A DNA stretch of 64,000 nucleotides from Paenibacillus_AR sp051594765 (GCF_051594765.1 NZ_JBPPGJ010000006.1:124001-188000), one strand, 5' to 3'; counted from the stretch's first letter, positions 27,141-35,591 are shown. Made by a program: numbers and translations. The notes: generated by a model from the sequence alone, not told the origin.

Positions 27141-28190
27141 ATGATTCCAGCTCAAGCGCGTGCTATATTTAATCCGGAAGGTCCGTTCAAACTCACGACG
27201 ATCGAACGCAGGGATCTTCAACCGCATGATGTCTTCATTGAGATTAAGTATGCGGGAATCTGCCACTCTGACATCCATACCGCCCGCGGGGAGTGGGGAC
27301 CCGTCCAATATCCTCTGGTTCCGGGGCATGAGATTGCCGGAATTGTCACGCAGGTCGGTTCGGAGGTGACCAAGTTCGCAGTGGGTGACCGGGTCGGAGT
27401 AGGCTGTATGGTTGACTCCTGCGGGGAATGCTGCAACTGCCATAATGGAGAAGAGCAGTACTGCCTTAACGGGATGACGGGCACCTATGGAGCCATCGAC
27501 AGATATGGGCAGTACACCCAGGGCGGCTATTCCACTCACATCGTCGTAACCGAGGACTTTGTGGTTCGGATTCCTGACGGTCTGGAGCTGGACGCGGCAG
27601 CTCCGCTATTGTGTGCCGGTATCACCACGTACTCGCCGCTGCGCCATTGGGGGGCCGGACCCGGCAAGAAGATTGCCGTTATCGGTCTGGGCGGATTGGG
27701 ACACATGGCGGTGAAGCTGGCCCATGCCATGGGGGCGGAGGTTACCGTGTTATCCCAATCCCTGAAGAAGCGGGAGGACGGTTTGCGGCTTGGCGCAGAC
27801 CGCTACTATGCCACAAGCGATCCGGAGACCTTTGCGAAATTGGCCGGCTCGTTCGATCTCATCGTCAATACGGTCAGTGCGAAGATCGATATCAGTGCCT
27901 ATCTCTCGCTGCTGGCGCTGGATGGTACCATGGTCAACGTAGGTGCACCGGCGGAGCCGTTGTCGGTTAATGTGTTCTCCCTGATCGGCCATCGCCGGTC
28001 ATTCGCCGGATCGATGATCGGCGGTATTCGCGAAACGCAGGAGATGCTTGATTTTTGCGCGGAGCACCGCATTGCTCCTGAGATTGAAGTCATAGATGCC
28101 AAGCAGATTGATGAAGCGTGGGAGCGTGTGCTGGCCTCCGATGTCCGTTACCGGTTCGTGATCGACATCAGCACGATGGGGAATGAATAG
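27141..28190 (+). CDS. Zinc-dependent alcohol dehydrogenase, NAD(P)-linked (CAD/YjgB-like)
   Basis: The 349-residue protein belongs to the medium-chain dehydrogenases. It has the catalytic zinc ligand Cys in AGICHSDIH, GHE in VPGHEIAG, the four-cysteine structural zinc lobe in CGECCNCHNGEEQYC, and the Rossmann motif GLGGLGHMAVK. It resembles the cinnamyl-alcohol-dehydrogenase-like aldehyde reductases, usually NADPH-linked and detoxifying aldehydes; cofactor and substrate are inferred. GGGAGG 6 bases before ATG 27141 fixes the start over an earlier in-frame ATG at 27120. It is a single gene between a strong promoter and a terminator. Confidence 0.9.
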   Translation: MIPAQARAIFNPEGPFKLTTIERRDLQPHDVFIEIKYAGICHSDIHTARGEWGPVQYPLVPGHEIAGIVTQVGSEVTKFAVGDRVGVGCMVDSCGECCNCHNGEEQYCLNGMTGTYGAIDRYGQYTQGGYSTHIVVTEDFVVRIPDGLELDAAAPLLCAGITTYSPLRHWGAGPGKKIAVIGLGGLGHMAVKLAHAMGAEVTVLSQSLKKREDGLRLGADRYYATSDPETFAKLAGSFDLIVNTVSAKIDISAYLSLLALDGTMVNVGAPAEPLSVNVFSLIGHRRSFAGSMIGGIRETQEMLDFCAEHRIAPEIEVIDAKQIDEAWERVLASDVRYRFVIDISTMGNE

Positions 28191-28202
28191 CATTTGGTGA
28201 GG

Positions 28203-28237
28203 AAGGGGAGGGGGCATTCAGGGCCCCCTTCTTTTTG
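28203..28237 (+). terminator. Intrinsic terminator after the alcohol dehydrogenase
   Basis: An AGGGGGC/GCCCCCT stem within the purine-rich stretch is followed by TTCTTTTTG. Confidence 0.75.
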
Positions 28238-28299
28238 TTGGAACCGTGCAGGGATAAGGCGAGCATTAGTGGAAGCAACTTAATTGAGGGGGGGATACG

Positions 28300-28695
28300 A
28301 TGACGAACAGCGAGAAAGCACGGAAGCTCTATGCAGAGTTAAGCACCGACATCAAGGAAAGCCTGTTGATACCTACTGTGATTCTGGAAAACGGCCGCGT
28401 GCCCAAATATGTTCCCTACGCAGTAGGCATATTGGTTCGTCAGTATGCGGAGCGGCATTATGAAGACGACTGGATTCCCGTCACACCAGATCTGTTTCGG
28501 ATCAACAGCAAAGATCGGGAAGGCCGGAAGGATCTCCAGCGGATTCTCGATCTTCTAGAAAGGAACCAGGTGATAGAGACGTTGAAAACGGGAACGGACA
28601 CATATGTCCGCATTGTAGAAGACGAGGTATTCGAGCCGAGCAGCTACTTGAGAAATGACAATGACGCCAGCTGCAGCTCGCTCACGGATCCGTAA
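28300..28695 (+). CDS. Hypothetical protein, 131 residues
   Basis: The gene is preceded by a GAGGGGGG ribosome binding site. The product is charged and soluble. Residues about 65-110 show a helix-helix-wing pattern (RKDLQRILDLLERNQVIETLK, then a TDTYVRI strand) that recalls a winged helix, so a small DNA-binding role is possible but unproven. No family is recognised. Its last 14 bases overlap the convergent spermidine-synthase-like gene. Confidence 0.6.
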   Translation: MTNSEKARKLYAELSTDIKESLLIPTVILENGRVPKYVPYAVGILVRQYAERHYEDDWIPVTPDLFRINSKDREGRKDLQRILDLLERNQVIETLKTGTDTYVRIVEDEVFEPSSYLRNDNDASCSSLTDP

Positions 28696-29431
28696 TGATG
28701 TAACCTGCACCGGGGGCAATTTCCATGAAGCCTGCCATGTGACGAGACTGATAGACTAGGGGACGGTTGGCAGCGGCCAGCAGAATGCTCTGTTTGCCGG
28801 CGGCGCCTTTGCCAGGCAAGGCGAAGGCACTGCAGAAGGCGAACTCCTCCTGGAGAGTGGAGGACACTGCGTTTACCACCGGGTCATGTTCACTGCGGCC
28901 CATCAGGTTCAGAATGACCGAGCCCTGCGGGTCCAGCTTCGACCGGACGAGTCCGAAAAATTCCAGCGACAGCAGCTGCCGCGGAGTGCCCGAGCTGGTG
29001 AACGCATCGAGAAGGATGCAATCGAAGCGCTCCTGCCGGGTCCGCTCCAGAATCCGGCGGCCGTCACCGATGACCACGTTGTTCCCGCTGTAGCCGAAAT
29101 ACTGCCGAGACACCCGGTCCACCTCCGGATCCAGCTCCGCTACCGTGACGGAGCCGGGCTGGCCCTCGTAATGACGGGCCAGGGAGCCGATGCCGTGTCC
29201 TACGATGAAGATCTCCCGGAGCGGACCATGGTTGTGCTCGATCAGATGGATCATGGCCCTCGGATATTCAAACAGGATCCGATCCGGACGGGTAAGATCC
29301 ATCACCCCCTGTACGGCTTCATCCGAAAATTGGAGCACGCGGAAGCGGCCTCTTTCACCTTCATGTTCATCGGTGTCGTACACGGTGAGTTCCTCATGGT
29401 ACGGTGTTCGGCAGTGGTACAGCATGTTCAA
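28682..29431 (-). CDS. Spermidine-synthase-like class I methyltransferase-fold protein
   Basis: The 249-residue protein has the Rossmann-like core of polyamine synthases: IFIVGHGIGSLARHY (about 74-88), VAELDPEVD for the acidic ribose-binding residue, GDGRRILE, and the catalytic-loop equivalent DCILLDAFTSSGTP. It lacks the N-terminal beta domain proper and several putrescine-binding residues, so it is better called spermidine-synthase-like than SpeE; the natural substrate is unknown. The frame starts at a TTG 6 bases after GGGGAG; an ATG two codons later is possible. It converges on the 131-residue gene. Confidence 0.75.
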   Translation of the reverse strand: MNMLYHCRTPYHEELTVYDTDEHEGERGRFRVLQFSDEAVQGVMDLTRPDRILFEYPRAMIHLIEHNHGPLREIFIVGHGIGSLARHYEGQPGSVTVAELDPEVDRVSRQYFGYSGNNVVIGDGRRILERTRQERFDCILLDAFTSSGTPRQLLSLEFFGLVRSKLDPQGSVILNLMGRSEHDPVVNAVSSTLQEEFAFCSAFALPGKGAAGKQSILLAAANRPLVYQSRHMAGFMEIAPGAGYIITDP

Positions 29432-29689
29432 GCGAAGCTCCCCTTACGTGCCGATGCCCGGCAAGATTTGATCGTCAGCCGTCATCGGCCGCTGTAGAAC
29501 AGTATAAAACGAAACGGCATCTTTTTCACGACAGGCGTATGAAGCTGAGGCATTACCGAAAAGAATCGCAAATAAATCTAAAACCGGCCCCATACTCCTG
29601 GTGCAAACGATGATCTATAATGATCGTAACTTCCACTATATAACGGAAGGAACCATAATCCGAACGGAATGAACCAAGGAGGGGCTTCT

Positions 29690-29932
29690 ATGAGAGGAGT
29701 ATCCACGAACGCCATTGTCGAAATCAACCAGACCGCCAGCCGTTTCCAATCCAGTGTTGTCATGAGGGTCGGGAACAGGTTTATCGACATGAAAAGTATG
29801 CTTGGTCTCAGCATGACTTTGCTTTATGAAGACGCTCACTTTCTGGAGGTGCACGGTCCAGACGAAGCGGATGCCAAGAAGGCGATGACAGAGGTTCTGG
29901 CGAAACACGGTGTGAAGGTAGAGATTAAGTAA
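29690..29932 (+). CDS. HPr/Crh-like protein lacking the phosphorylatable histidine
   Basis: The 80-residue product aligns with HPr from helix 1 onward. QTASRF (14-19) matches the QTASKY helix, and MKSMLGL (34-40) matches the loop that carries the regulatory serine (Ser46 in HPr, Ser36 here). The HPr active loop GIHARPA is replaced by GVSTNAI, so His15 and Arg17 are missing, and the first beta strand is absent. It therefore cannot carry phosphate in the PTS chain; Crh of Bacillus, with Gln at that position, is a precedent for a regulatory HPr relative. The start is ATG 29690, after AAGGAGG; an earlier ATG at 29669 lacks a site. Confidence 0.8.
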   Translation: MRGVSTNAIVEINQTASRFQSSVVMRVGNRFIDMKSMLGLSMTLLYEDAHFLEVHGPDEADAKKAMTEVLAKHGVKVEIK

Positions 29933-30038
29933 GATTCCTCCCGACAGGTTGAAACAACACTTTCCTGCGCGGAGCAGCCTCGTCTCGTAAAAAGTAAAAC
30001 AAAAGATACCTTTCCTCGGTAAAATGGAGGTACCACCC

Positions 30039-30066
30039 AACCATTTCCAAAGGAGAGGTTTCTTTT
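30039..30066 (+). terminator. Possible terminator downstream of the HPr-like gene
   Basis: An AACC-TTTCC/GGA-GGTT hairpin is followed by TTTCTTTT, about 107 bases after the stop. The intervening bases also hold a second hairpin. Confidence 0.4.
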
Positions 30067-30154
30067 GTACATTTCTGAAAGTGGCCAACGGCGGCTCGGA
30101 TTACACCGGATCCCCTGTACATCGACAACATCGTGTATACGCCGTAAACGATAC

Positions 30155-30190
30155 ATGCCCCGTCCCCTTCACCAACAGGGGGCGGGGCAT
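30155..30190 (-). terminator. Hairpin after the DAHP synthase gene
   Basis: An ATGCCCCGTCCCC/GGGGGCGGGGCAT stem begins 13 bases after the stop of the minus-strand gene. A clear T-run is missing, so efficiency is uncertain. Confidence 0.5.
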
Positions 30191-30202
30191 TCACATTCCG
30201 CG

Positions 30203-31279
30203 CTACGCCTTGAACAAGCCGGAGGCCCGCACATCGGCGAAGAACTTCTCGAACTGCGGGATGTCGAGCTGCTGCTCGGCATCGGAGAGGGCCGTCGGCG
30301 GGTTCGGGTGCACCTCCACCATGATGCCGTCGGCGCCTGCCGCCAGAGCGGCCTTGGCGCAGGGGACGAGGATGTCCTTGCGCCCGGTGGAATGGCTCAC
30401 GTCCACCAGGACCGGCAGGTGGCTCTCCTGCTTCAGGATCGGCACCGCCGAGATGTCCAGCGTGTTGCGAGTCCACTTCTCATAGGTGCGGATGCCCCGC
30501 TCGATCAGCATGACCTGCGAATTGCCGCGGGAGACGATGTACTCCGCCGCCAGCAGGAATTCCTCCATGGTGGCGGCCAGGCCCCGCTTCAGCAGCACCG
30601 GCGTATCCACTTCGCCCGCGGCCTTCAACAGCTCGAAGTTCTGCATGTTTCTTGCGCCGATCTGGATGATGTCGATATACTCCGTGGCCGGGCCGATATC
30701 GGCGGGATTCACGATCTCGCTGATGGTGATGAGCCCGAACTCGTCCGCCACCTCCTTCATCATCTTGAGCCCTTCCATCCCCAGGCCTTGGAAGTCATAA
30801 GGGGAGGAGCGGGGCTTGAAGGCGCCTCCCCGCATGACGCGGACGCCGGACCGGACCAGGGCAGCCGCTACGGTCCGCATCTGCTCCCAATTCTCCACCG
30901 AGCAGGGGCCGGCCACCAGCATCGACGAGCCTCCGCCGATGACGGCGTCCCGGACGGTGATGACCGTATCCTCGGCCTGCTTCTTCCGGCTGACCAGCAG
31001 ATCCTTCTTGTGGTTCATCTTCTGCAGGTCCAGCGAAGCCTTGAAGATCTGCTTGAACAGGTGCCGAACCGCCGCATCGTCGAACGGACCCTTGTTCATC
31101 GCCACGAGCCGCTCCAGCATGTCATGCTCCCGGACAGGGTCAAACTTCGGAATGCCCTGCTTCTGCTTCAACGCTCCGATTTCTTGGGCCACCTGCCCGC
31201 GCTCCGAGATGAGCTCCAGGAGCTGTCCGTTCAGCGCGTCAAGCTTGCCCCGCAATTCCTCCAACTGACGGTTTTCCAT
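30203..31279 (-). CDS. aroA: Bifunctional chorismate mutase / 3-deoxy-7-phosphoheptulonate synthase
   Basis: The 358-residue enzyme fuses an AroQ-type chorismate mutase helix bundle (residues 1-90, RGKLDALNGQLLELISERG near the start) to a DAHP synthase barrel (about 105-358). Barrel landmarks are AGPCSVEN, RGGAFKPRSSPYDFQG, the GARNMQNFELLK segment and the DVSHSTGRKD metal site. DAHP synthase condenses PEP and erythrose 4-phosphate, the first step of aromatic amino acid synthesis; the mutase domain in this Bacillus-type fusion often serves as the feedback sensor for prephenate. It is transcribed behind a T-box leader, so expression should rise when an aromatic tRNA is uncharged. The symbol follows Bacillus usage. 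Confidence 0.95.
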   Translation of the reverse strand: MENRQLEELRGKLDALNGQLLELISERGQVAQEIGALKQKQGIPKFDPVREHDMLERLVAMNKGPFDDAAVRHLFKQIFKASLDLQKMNHKKDLLVSRKKQAEDTVITVRDAVIGGGSSMLVAGPCSVENWEQMRTVAAALVRSGVRVMRGGAFKPRSSPYDFQGLGMEGLKMMKEVADEFGLITISEIVNPADIGPATEYIDIIQIGARNMQNFELLKAAGEVDTPVLLKRGLAATMEEFLLAAEYIVSRGNSQVMLIERGIRTYEKWTRNTLDISAVPILKQESHLPVLVDVSHSTGRKDILVPCAKAALAAGADGIMVEVHPNPPTALSDAEQQLDIPQFEKFFADVRASGLFKA

Positions 31280-31320
31280 CCTCCATCATTCCTCCTTGGT
31301 CCTAATCTTCCCAGATACAG

Positions 31321-31614
31321 CAAAAAAGGCCTCCCATCCCCAAAAGAAGGGACAGGAAGCCGTGGTACCACCCTCGTTCGAAAGGTGCGGCCGGAATTTC
31401 CGGATGTCCGCAGCACTTTCCTCGAATCATGATAACGGTATGAAACCGGCAGCCTCTAATGGGAGCATCAGCTCCGTTCAAGGCCCCACTTCGGAGTGAA
31501 CTTCATCGGTTCGGTCCCTTAGGTCTGCTCTCAGTCTCCGGCAAACCTTCCCTGTCGGTCCCGCAGGTCCGATTACTCTCTCCTGCATGGTGTTTCGCGA
31601 TATGGTTCCTATTT
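31321..31614 (-). promoter_or_regulatory. T-box riboswitch leader of the DAHP synthase gene
   Basis: On the minus strand the leader holds the T-box sequence AGGGTGGTACCACG (near 31360-31374), preceded by stem I elements including GAGAGAGTAATCGG. It is followed by a terminator (GGCTTCCTGTCCC paired with GGGGATGGGAGGCC, then six T). A candidate specifier is TTC (Phe), complementary to 31498-31500, in the context GAAG-TTC-ACTCCG that is usual for specifiers. Uncharged tRNA would stabilise the antiterminator and let transcription enter aroA. The T-box itself is certain; the specifier is inferred by pattern, without a folded model. Confidence 0.88.
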
Positions 31615-31621
31615 TTTGCCG

Positions 31622-31651
31622 ATTATACGCTTCCCCTTCCGCAAAAAGCAA
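31622..31651 (-). promoter_or_regulatory. Promoter of the T-box/aroA transcript
   Basis: Read on the minus strand: TTGCTT, an 18-base spacer, TATAAT. The expected transcription start, near 31614, places the T-box directly at the 5' end. Confidence 0.65.
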
Positions 31652-31740
31652 GAAGACGCTGGAACGCGTTCTGGCGTCTATGATGTGTCGAAATAAAGCG
31701 CTGAAGTCTATGAAATTGTTGAAAAGTTGTCAATTTCGCA

Positions 31741-31769
31741 TTGACAGTTGCTAGATATCGTTGTAGTAT
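31741..31769 (+). promoter_or_regulatory. Promoter of the cobalamin riboswitch / nrd transcript
   Basis: A perfect TTGACA (31741-31746), a 17-base spacer and TAGTAT (31764-31769) give a strong sigma-A promoter just upstream of the riboswitch. It is divergent from the aroA promoter. Confidence 0.8.
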
Positions 31770-31796
31770 TCAATGGTACCTACTACATATTGATTG

Positions 31797-32120
31797 GAAC
31801 AGGTGCCTACCCCGGTATTGGACACAACCAGCCGGCGCAGGCTTAATAGGGAAGCCGGTGCAAAGCCGGTGCGGTCCCGCCACTGTAATGGAAGAATCCG
31901 CCACACGTATCCACTGGTCGTTCCGGCCGGGAAGGAGCGGCGGGTGATGACGCCAGAGCCAGGAGACCTGCCTGTTTCCATGGATGACACCTTCCCTACG
32001 GGAGATAGGGGCGTGTTCGATAGCGGCTTACCCGTTCCGGCCTGTATGGGCTGGGAATGGACGGACCCTGCTCTTCGTGCGTCTCTAGGACTCCCCATGG
32101 GAGCCGGGAGGCGCTTTTTT
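31797..32120 (+). promoter_or_regulatory. Cobalamin (AdoCbl) riboswitch with terminator, leader of nrdIEF
   Basis: The aptamer (about 31801-31973) contains the diagnostic pieces in order: AGGTGCC, AATAGGGAAGCCGGTG, GCGGTCCCGCCACTGTAATG and the closing GCCAGGAGACCTGCC-type segment. The expression platform ends with a terminator at 32079-32120 (GCGTCTC/GAGGCGC stem, six T). Binding of adenosylcobalamin would end transcription before nrdI, so the B12-independent reductase is made only when B12 is scarce. This logic is established for other bacteria that also own a class II, B12-dependent reductase; that gene is not in this window. Confidence 0.95.
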
Positions 32121-32155
32121 GGCCCCCAATGACCTGTTGAAAGGATTGAAGAGCC

Positions 32156-32515
32156 TTGCTCATCGCCTATGATTCCCGAACCGGCCATGTCGGTAAATTC
32201 GTAAAGAAGCTGAATCTGCCTGCCGTCCGCATCGATGAAGCCCTGGAGGTCGACGCCCCGTTCGTGCTGGTGACCTATACGACGGGGATGGGACAGGCTC
32301 CAGGGAAGGTGCTCCACTTCCTGCAGAAGAACCGGAACTACCTCCGGGGTGTGGCGGCCAGCGGCAACCGTAACTGGGGCGAGCACTTTGCCGGCAGTGC
32401 GGACCGGGTGTCCGAGCTCTTCGGCGTACCGGTGCTGTGCAAGTTCGAGCTGTCGGGTACGGAGCGGGATGTGGAGAGATTTCTGACGGAGGTGCGTGCG
32501 GTTGCGTCATATTGA
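32156..32515 (+). CDS. nrdI: NrdI, flavodoxin-like activator of class Ib ribonucleotide reductase
   Basis: The 119-residue protein has the NrdI pattern: YDSRTGHVGKFV phosphate loop, VTYTTGMGQAP loop near 40-50, and GNRNWGEHFAGSAD near 70-83 with the conserved asparagine and tryptophan of the flavin pocket. NrdI holds FMN and delivers oxidant to the NrdF dimanganese centre. Translation starts with TTG at 32156, 10 bases after AAAGGA. Its 3' end overlaps nrdE by 14 bases. It is the first gene behind the cobalamin riboswitch. Confidence 0.93.
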   Translation: MLIAYDSRTGHVGKFVKKLNLPAVRIDEALEVDAPFVLVTYTTGMGQAPGKVLHFLQKNRNYLRGVAASGNRNWGEHFAGSADRVSELFGVPVLCKFELSGTERDVERFLTEVRAVASY

Positions 32516-34586
32516 ACTGAACAACATGCTGATGATGAAGGATGCCGATGGCTTCTTCCGTTTGGATAAGGACCTAGAGGCGGTCGACGCCTTCATGGAG
32601 GAGACGGCGGGCCGGACGATGTCCTTCCCCGATACGGATGCGAAGGTCCGGTATATGATCGATCATCACTACTATGAGGACGTGTACGCCCTGTACAGTG
32701 CCGAGGAGGTAGCCAGCGTCTATGACCTTGCCCATGGCTACGGCTTCCGGTTCGCCTCCTATATGGCGGCGTCCAAGTTCTATACGGATTACGCCATGAA
32801 GAGCGACGACGGGAAGCTCTATCTGGAGCATTACCCTGACCGCGCCGCCATTACCGCCCTCTATCTGGGCCGTGGAGATGCGCAGCTGGCGCGGACCCTG
32901 GCTGCCTCCATCATGGAGCAGCGGCTGCAGCCGGCCACGCCCACCTTCCTGAATGCGGGGAAGAAGCGCCGGGGCGAGATGGTATCATGCTTCCTGCTCG
33001 AGATGGACGATTCCTTGAATTCCATCAATTACGTGCTGTCCACCTGCATGCAGCTGTCCAAGATCGGCGGCGGCGTGGCCGTCAACCTGTCCAAGCTACG
33101 CGGCAGGGGCGAGCCCATCAAGGGCGTCGAGGGGGCGGCCAAGGGCATCATGCCCGTGCTGAAGCTGATGGAGGATGCCTTCTCCTACGCGGACCAGATG
33201 GGACAGCGCAAGGGCTCCGGAGCGGCCTATTACAACATCTTCGGCTGGGATGTGCTGGAGTTCCTGGACAGCAAGAAGATCAACGCGGACGAGAAGTCGC
33301 GGTTGAAGACTCTGTCCATCGGCCTGATCGTGCCGGAGCAGTTCTACAAGCTGGCGGAGAAGAACGAGCCGCTGCATGTTTTTGCCCCGTACAGTGTGTG
33401 GAAGGCCTATGGCCAGCATCTGGACGACATGGATATCGACGAGATGTACGAGACCCTCTTGGCGGATCCCCGCGTCCGCAAGAAGGCGGTGATGGGCGCC
33501 CGGGAGATGCTGGTGAAGATCGCCGCCATTCAGCTGGAATCCGGCTATCCGTACATGATGAACCGGACCAATGCCAACCGGGGCCACGCCCTGAAGCGGC
33601 TGGGCAGCGTGAAGATGTCGAACCTGTGCACGGAGATCTTCCAGCTGCAGGAGACGTCGGAGATCGGCAACTACGGCGAGCCCGACCATATCCGGCGGGA
33701 CATCAGCTGCAATCTGGCATCGCTGAACATCGTCCACGTCATGGAGAGCGGCAAGGTGCGGGAGTCCGTGCATGAAGGCATGCTGGCGCTGACGGCGGTC
33801 AGCGATATGACCCGGGTTCAGAATGCGCCGGGCGTGGTGAAGGCCAACCGGGAGCTGCACTCCGTCGGCCTGGGAGCCATGAACCTCCACGGCTACCTGA
33901 CCAAGAACAAGATCGCGTATGAGAGCGAAGAGGCGAAGGATTTTGCCAAGACGTTCTTCATGATGATGAATTACTACTCGCTGGAGAAAAGTATGGAGAT
34001 CGCCCGGGACCGGGGCGTCGTATTCGAGGGCTTCGAACGGTCCGACTATGCGAACGGCACCTACTTCGACCGGTATCTGGCCACGGATTACCGGCCGGCC
34101 TCGGCCAAGGTGCAGGAGCTGTTCCAAGGCATCCAGGTGCCGTCTCCGGAAGACTGGGCCCGTCTCAAGGAGCAGGTGGTCCGCCACGGGTTGTACCATG
34201 CGTACCGCCTGGCCATCGCGCCGACGCAGAGCATCTCGTACATCCAGAACTCCACCTCCAGCGTCATGCCCATCGTATCGCCCATCGAGACCCGGACTTA
34301 CGCCAACTCGACGACCTATTATCCGATGCCGTATCTCAGCCGGGACAACTATTTCTATTACAAGTCGGCCTACCAGATGGATCAGTTCAAGGTGCTGGAT
34401 CTGATCGCCGCCATCCAGGAGCATATCGACCAGGGCGTGTCCACGGTGCTTCATGTCAACAGCGACGTGACCACCCGGCAGCTGGCCCGATATTATATCT
34501 ACGCCGCACGCATGGGGCTGAAGTCCCTCTACTATACCAGGACCAACCTGTTGACCTTGGAGGAATGCATCAGCTGCTCGGTGTAA
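32502..34586 (+). CDS. nrdE: Class Ib ribonucleoside-diphosphate reductase, alpha subunit
   Basis: This full-length NrdE of about 694 residues carries the catalytic cysteines in MVSCFLLEM, SNLCTEIF and ISCNLASLN, the PTPTFLNAG-like segment (QPATPTFLNAGKK near 148-160), and the C-terminal redox pair in EECISCSV. It lacks the N-terminal ATP-cone of class Ia enzymes, as expected for class Ib. It reduces ribonucleoside diphosphates using the tyrosyl radical made in NrdF. GGAGG ends 9 bases before a TTG at 32502, which gives MRHIELNN; a GTG at 32496 is also in frame but too close to the site. It overlaps nrdI. Confidence 0.96.
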   Translation: MRHIELNNMLMMKDADGFFRLDKDLEAVDAFMEETAGRTMSFPDTDAKVRYMIDHHYYEDVYALYSAEEVASVYDLAHGYGFRFASYMAASKFYTDYAMKSDDGKLYLEHYPDRAAITALYLGRGDAQLARTLAASIMEQRLQPATPTFLNAGKKRRGEMVSCFLLEMDDSLNSINYVLSTCMQLSKIGGGVAVNLSKLRGRGEPIKGVEGAAKGIMPVLKLMEDAFSYADQMGQRKGSGAAYYNIFGWDVLEFLDSKKINADEKSRLKTLSIGLIVPEQFYKLAEKNEPLHVFAPYSVWKAYGQHLDDMDIDEMYETLLADPRVRKKAVMGAREMLVKIAAIQLESGYPYMMNRTNANRGHALKRLGSVKMSNLCTEIFQLQETSEIGNYGEPDHIRRDISCNLASLNIVHVMESGKVRESVHEGMLALTAVSDMTRVQNAPGVVKANRELHSVGLGAMNLHGYLTKNKIAYESEEAKDFAKTFFMMMNYYSLEKSMEIARDRGVVFEGFERSDYANGTYFDRYLATDYRPASAKVQELFQGIQVPSPEDWARLKEQVVRHGLYHAYRLAIAPTQSISYIQNSTSSVMPIVSPIETRTYANSTTYYPMPYLSRDNYFYYKSAYQMDQFKVLDLIAAIQEHIDQGVSTVLHVNSDVTTRQLARYYIYAARMGLKSLYYTRTNLLTLEECISCSV

Positions 34587-34625
34587 TGTAGGCCGAAGCA
34601 AGAGCGATTGGAGGAGAAGATCCGC

Positions 34626-35591
34626 ATGGAAGCCATCAAAGCGGTAAATTGGAACCGGCCGGATGACGATTTCACCATCGAATTCTGGCATCAGAATATC
34701 ATGCAGTTCTGGACGGATGACGAGATTCCCCTGTCCGACGACAAGATGTCGTGGCTGGCTCTGTCCGATGCGGAGCGGGAGCTCTACATGAAGGTGCTGG
34801 GCGGATTGACGCTGCTTGACACCGTGCAGGGCGGAGCCGGCATGCCGAAGATTCTGGAGTATACGGAGGGGCTTCAGCGCAAGGCCGTGCTGGGCTTCAT
34901 GGGGATGATGGAGCAGATTCACGCCAAGTCCTACAGCAGCATCTTCACGACGCTGGCGACGAAGGAAGAGATCGACAAGGTGTTCGCTTGGGTGGAGGGA
35001 CAGGAGAACCTGCAGTACAAGGCGGAGACCATCTCCCGGTATTACTACGGCATCAAGACCCGCAAGGATCTGTACCTGGCCATGGGAGCGTCGGTGCTTC
35101 TGGAGAGCTATCTGTTCTACAGCGGCTTCTTCTATCCGCTCTATCTGGCGGGGCAGGGGAAGATGACGAGCAGCGGGGAGATCATCGACCTGATTCTGCG
35201 GGATGAGAGCATCCATGGGCTCTACGTGGGAACGCTGGCCCAGGAGCTCTTCTCGCAGCTGACGGAGGCGGAGCAGACGGAGGCGCAGGAGGAGCTGCAC
35301 AGCCTGTTCGCCCGGCTCCATGCCAACGAGGAGGCCTATACGGAGCTGCTCTACGCGGGCGTGGGCCTGGCGGACGAGGTGAAGGCCTTCCTCCGCTACA
35401 ATGCGAACAAGGCCTGGATGAACTTGGGGCTGGACCCCCTGTTCCCGGACGAAGAGATCCACCCCGTAGTGCAGAATGGCCTTCGGACGGACACCAAGCA
35501 GCACGACTTCTTCTCCAAAAAAGGCAATGGCTACGTGCGTGCCATCCATGTGGAGCAGCTGACCGACGAGGATTTTGTGTTCGGGGACTAA
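34626..35591 (+). CDS. nrdF: Class Ib ribonucleoside-diphosphate reductase, beta subunit
   Basis: The 321-residue ferritin-like subunit shows the two metal-binding helices with EQIHAKSYSSIF (the EXXH motif and, three residues on, the radical tyrosine) and RDESIHGLYVG (second EXXH). NrdF houses the dimanganese or diiron tyrosyl radical cofactor and pairs with NrdE. GGAGGAG 9 bases before ATG 34626 fixes the start. It is the last gene of the B12-controlled operon. Its TAA shares two bases with the TAG of the convergent winged-helix gene, so the two units are tail to tail with no room for a terminator between them. Confidence 0.95.
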   Translation: MEAIKAVNWNRPDDDFTIEFWHQNIMQFWTDDEIPLSDDKMSWLALSDAERELYMKVLGGLTLLDTVQGGAGMPKILEYTEGLQRKAVLGFMGMMEQIHAKSYSSIFTTLATKEEIDKVFAWVEGQENLQYKAETISRYYYGIKTRKDLYLAMGASVLLESYLFYSGFFYPLYLAGQGKMTSSGEIIDLILRDESIHGLYVGTLAQELFSQLTEAEQTEAQEELHSLFARLHANEEAYTELLYAGVGLADEVKAFLRYNANKAWMNLGLDPLFPDEEIHPVVQNGLRTDTKQHDFFSKKGNGYVRAIHVEQLTDEDFVFGD

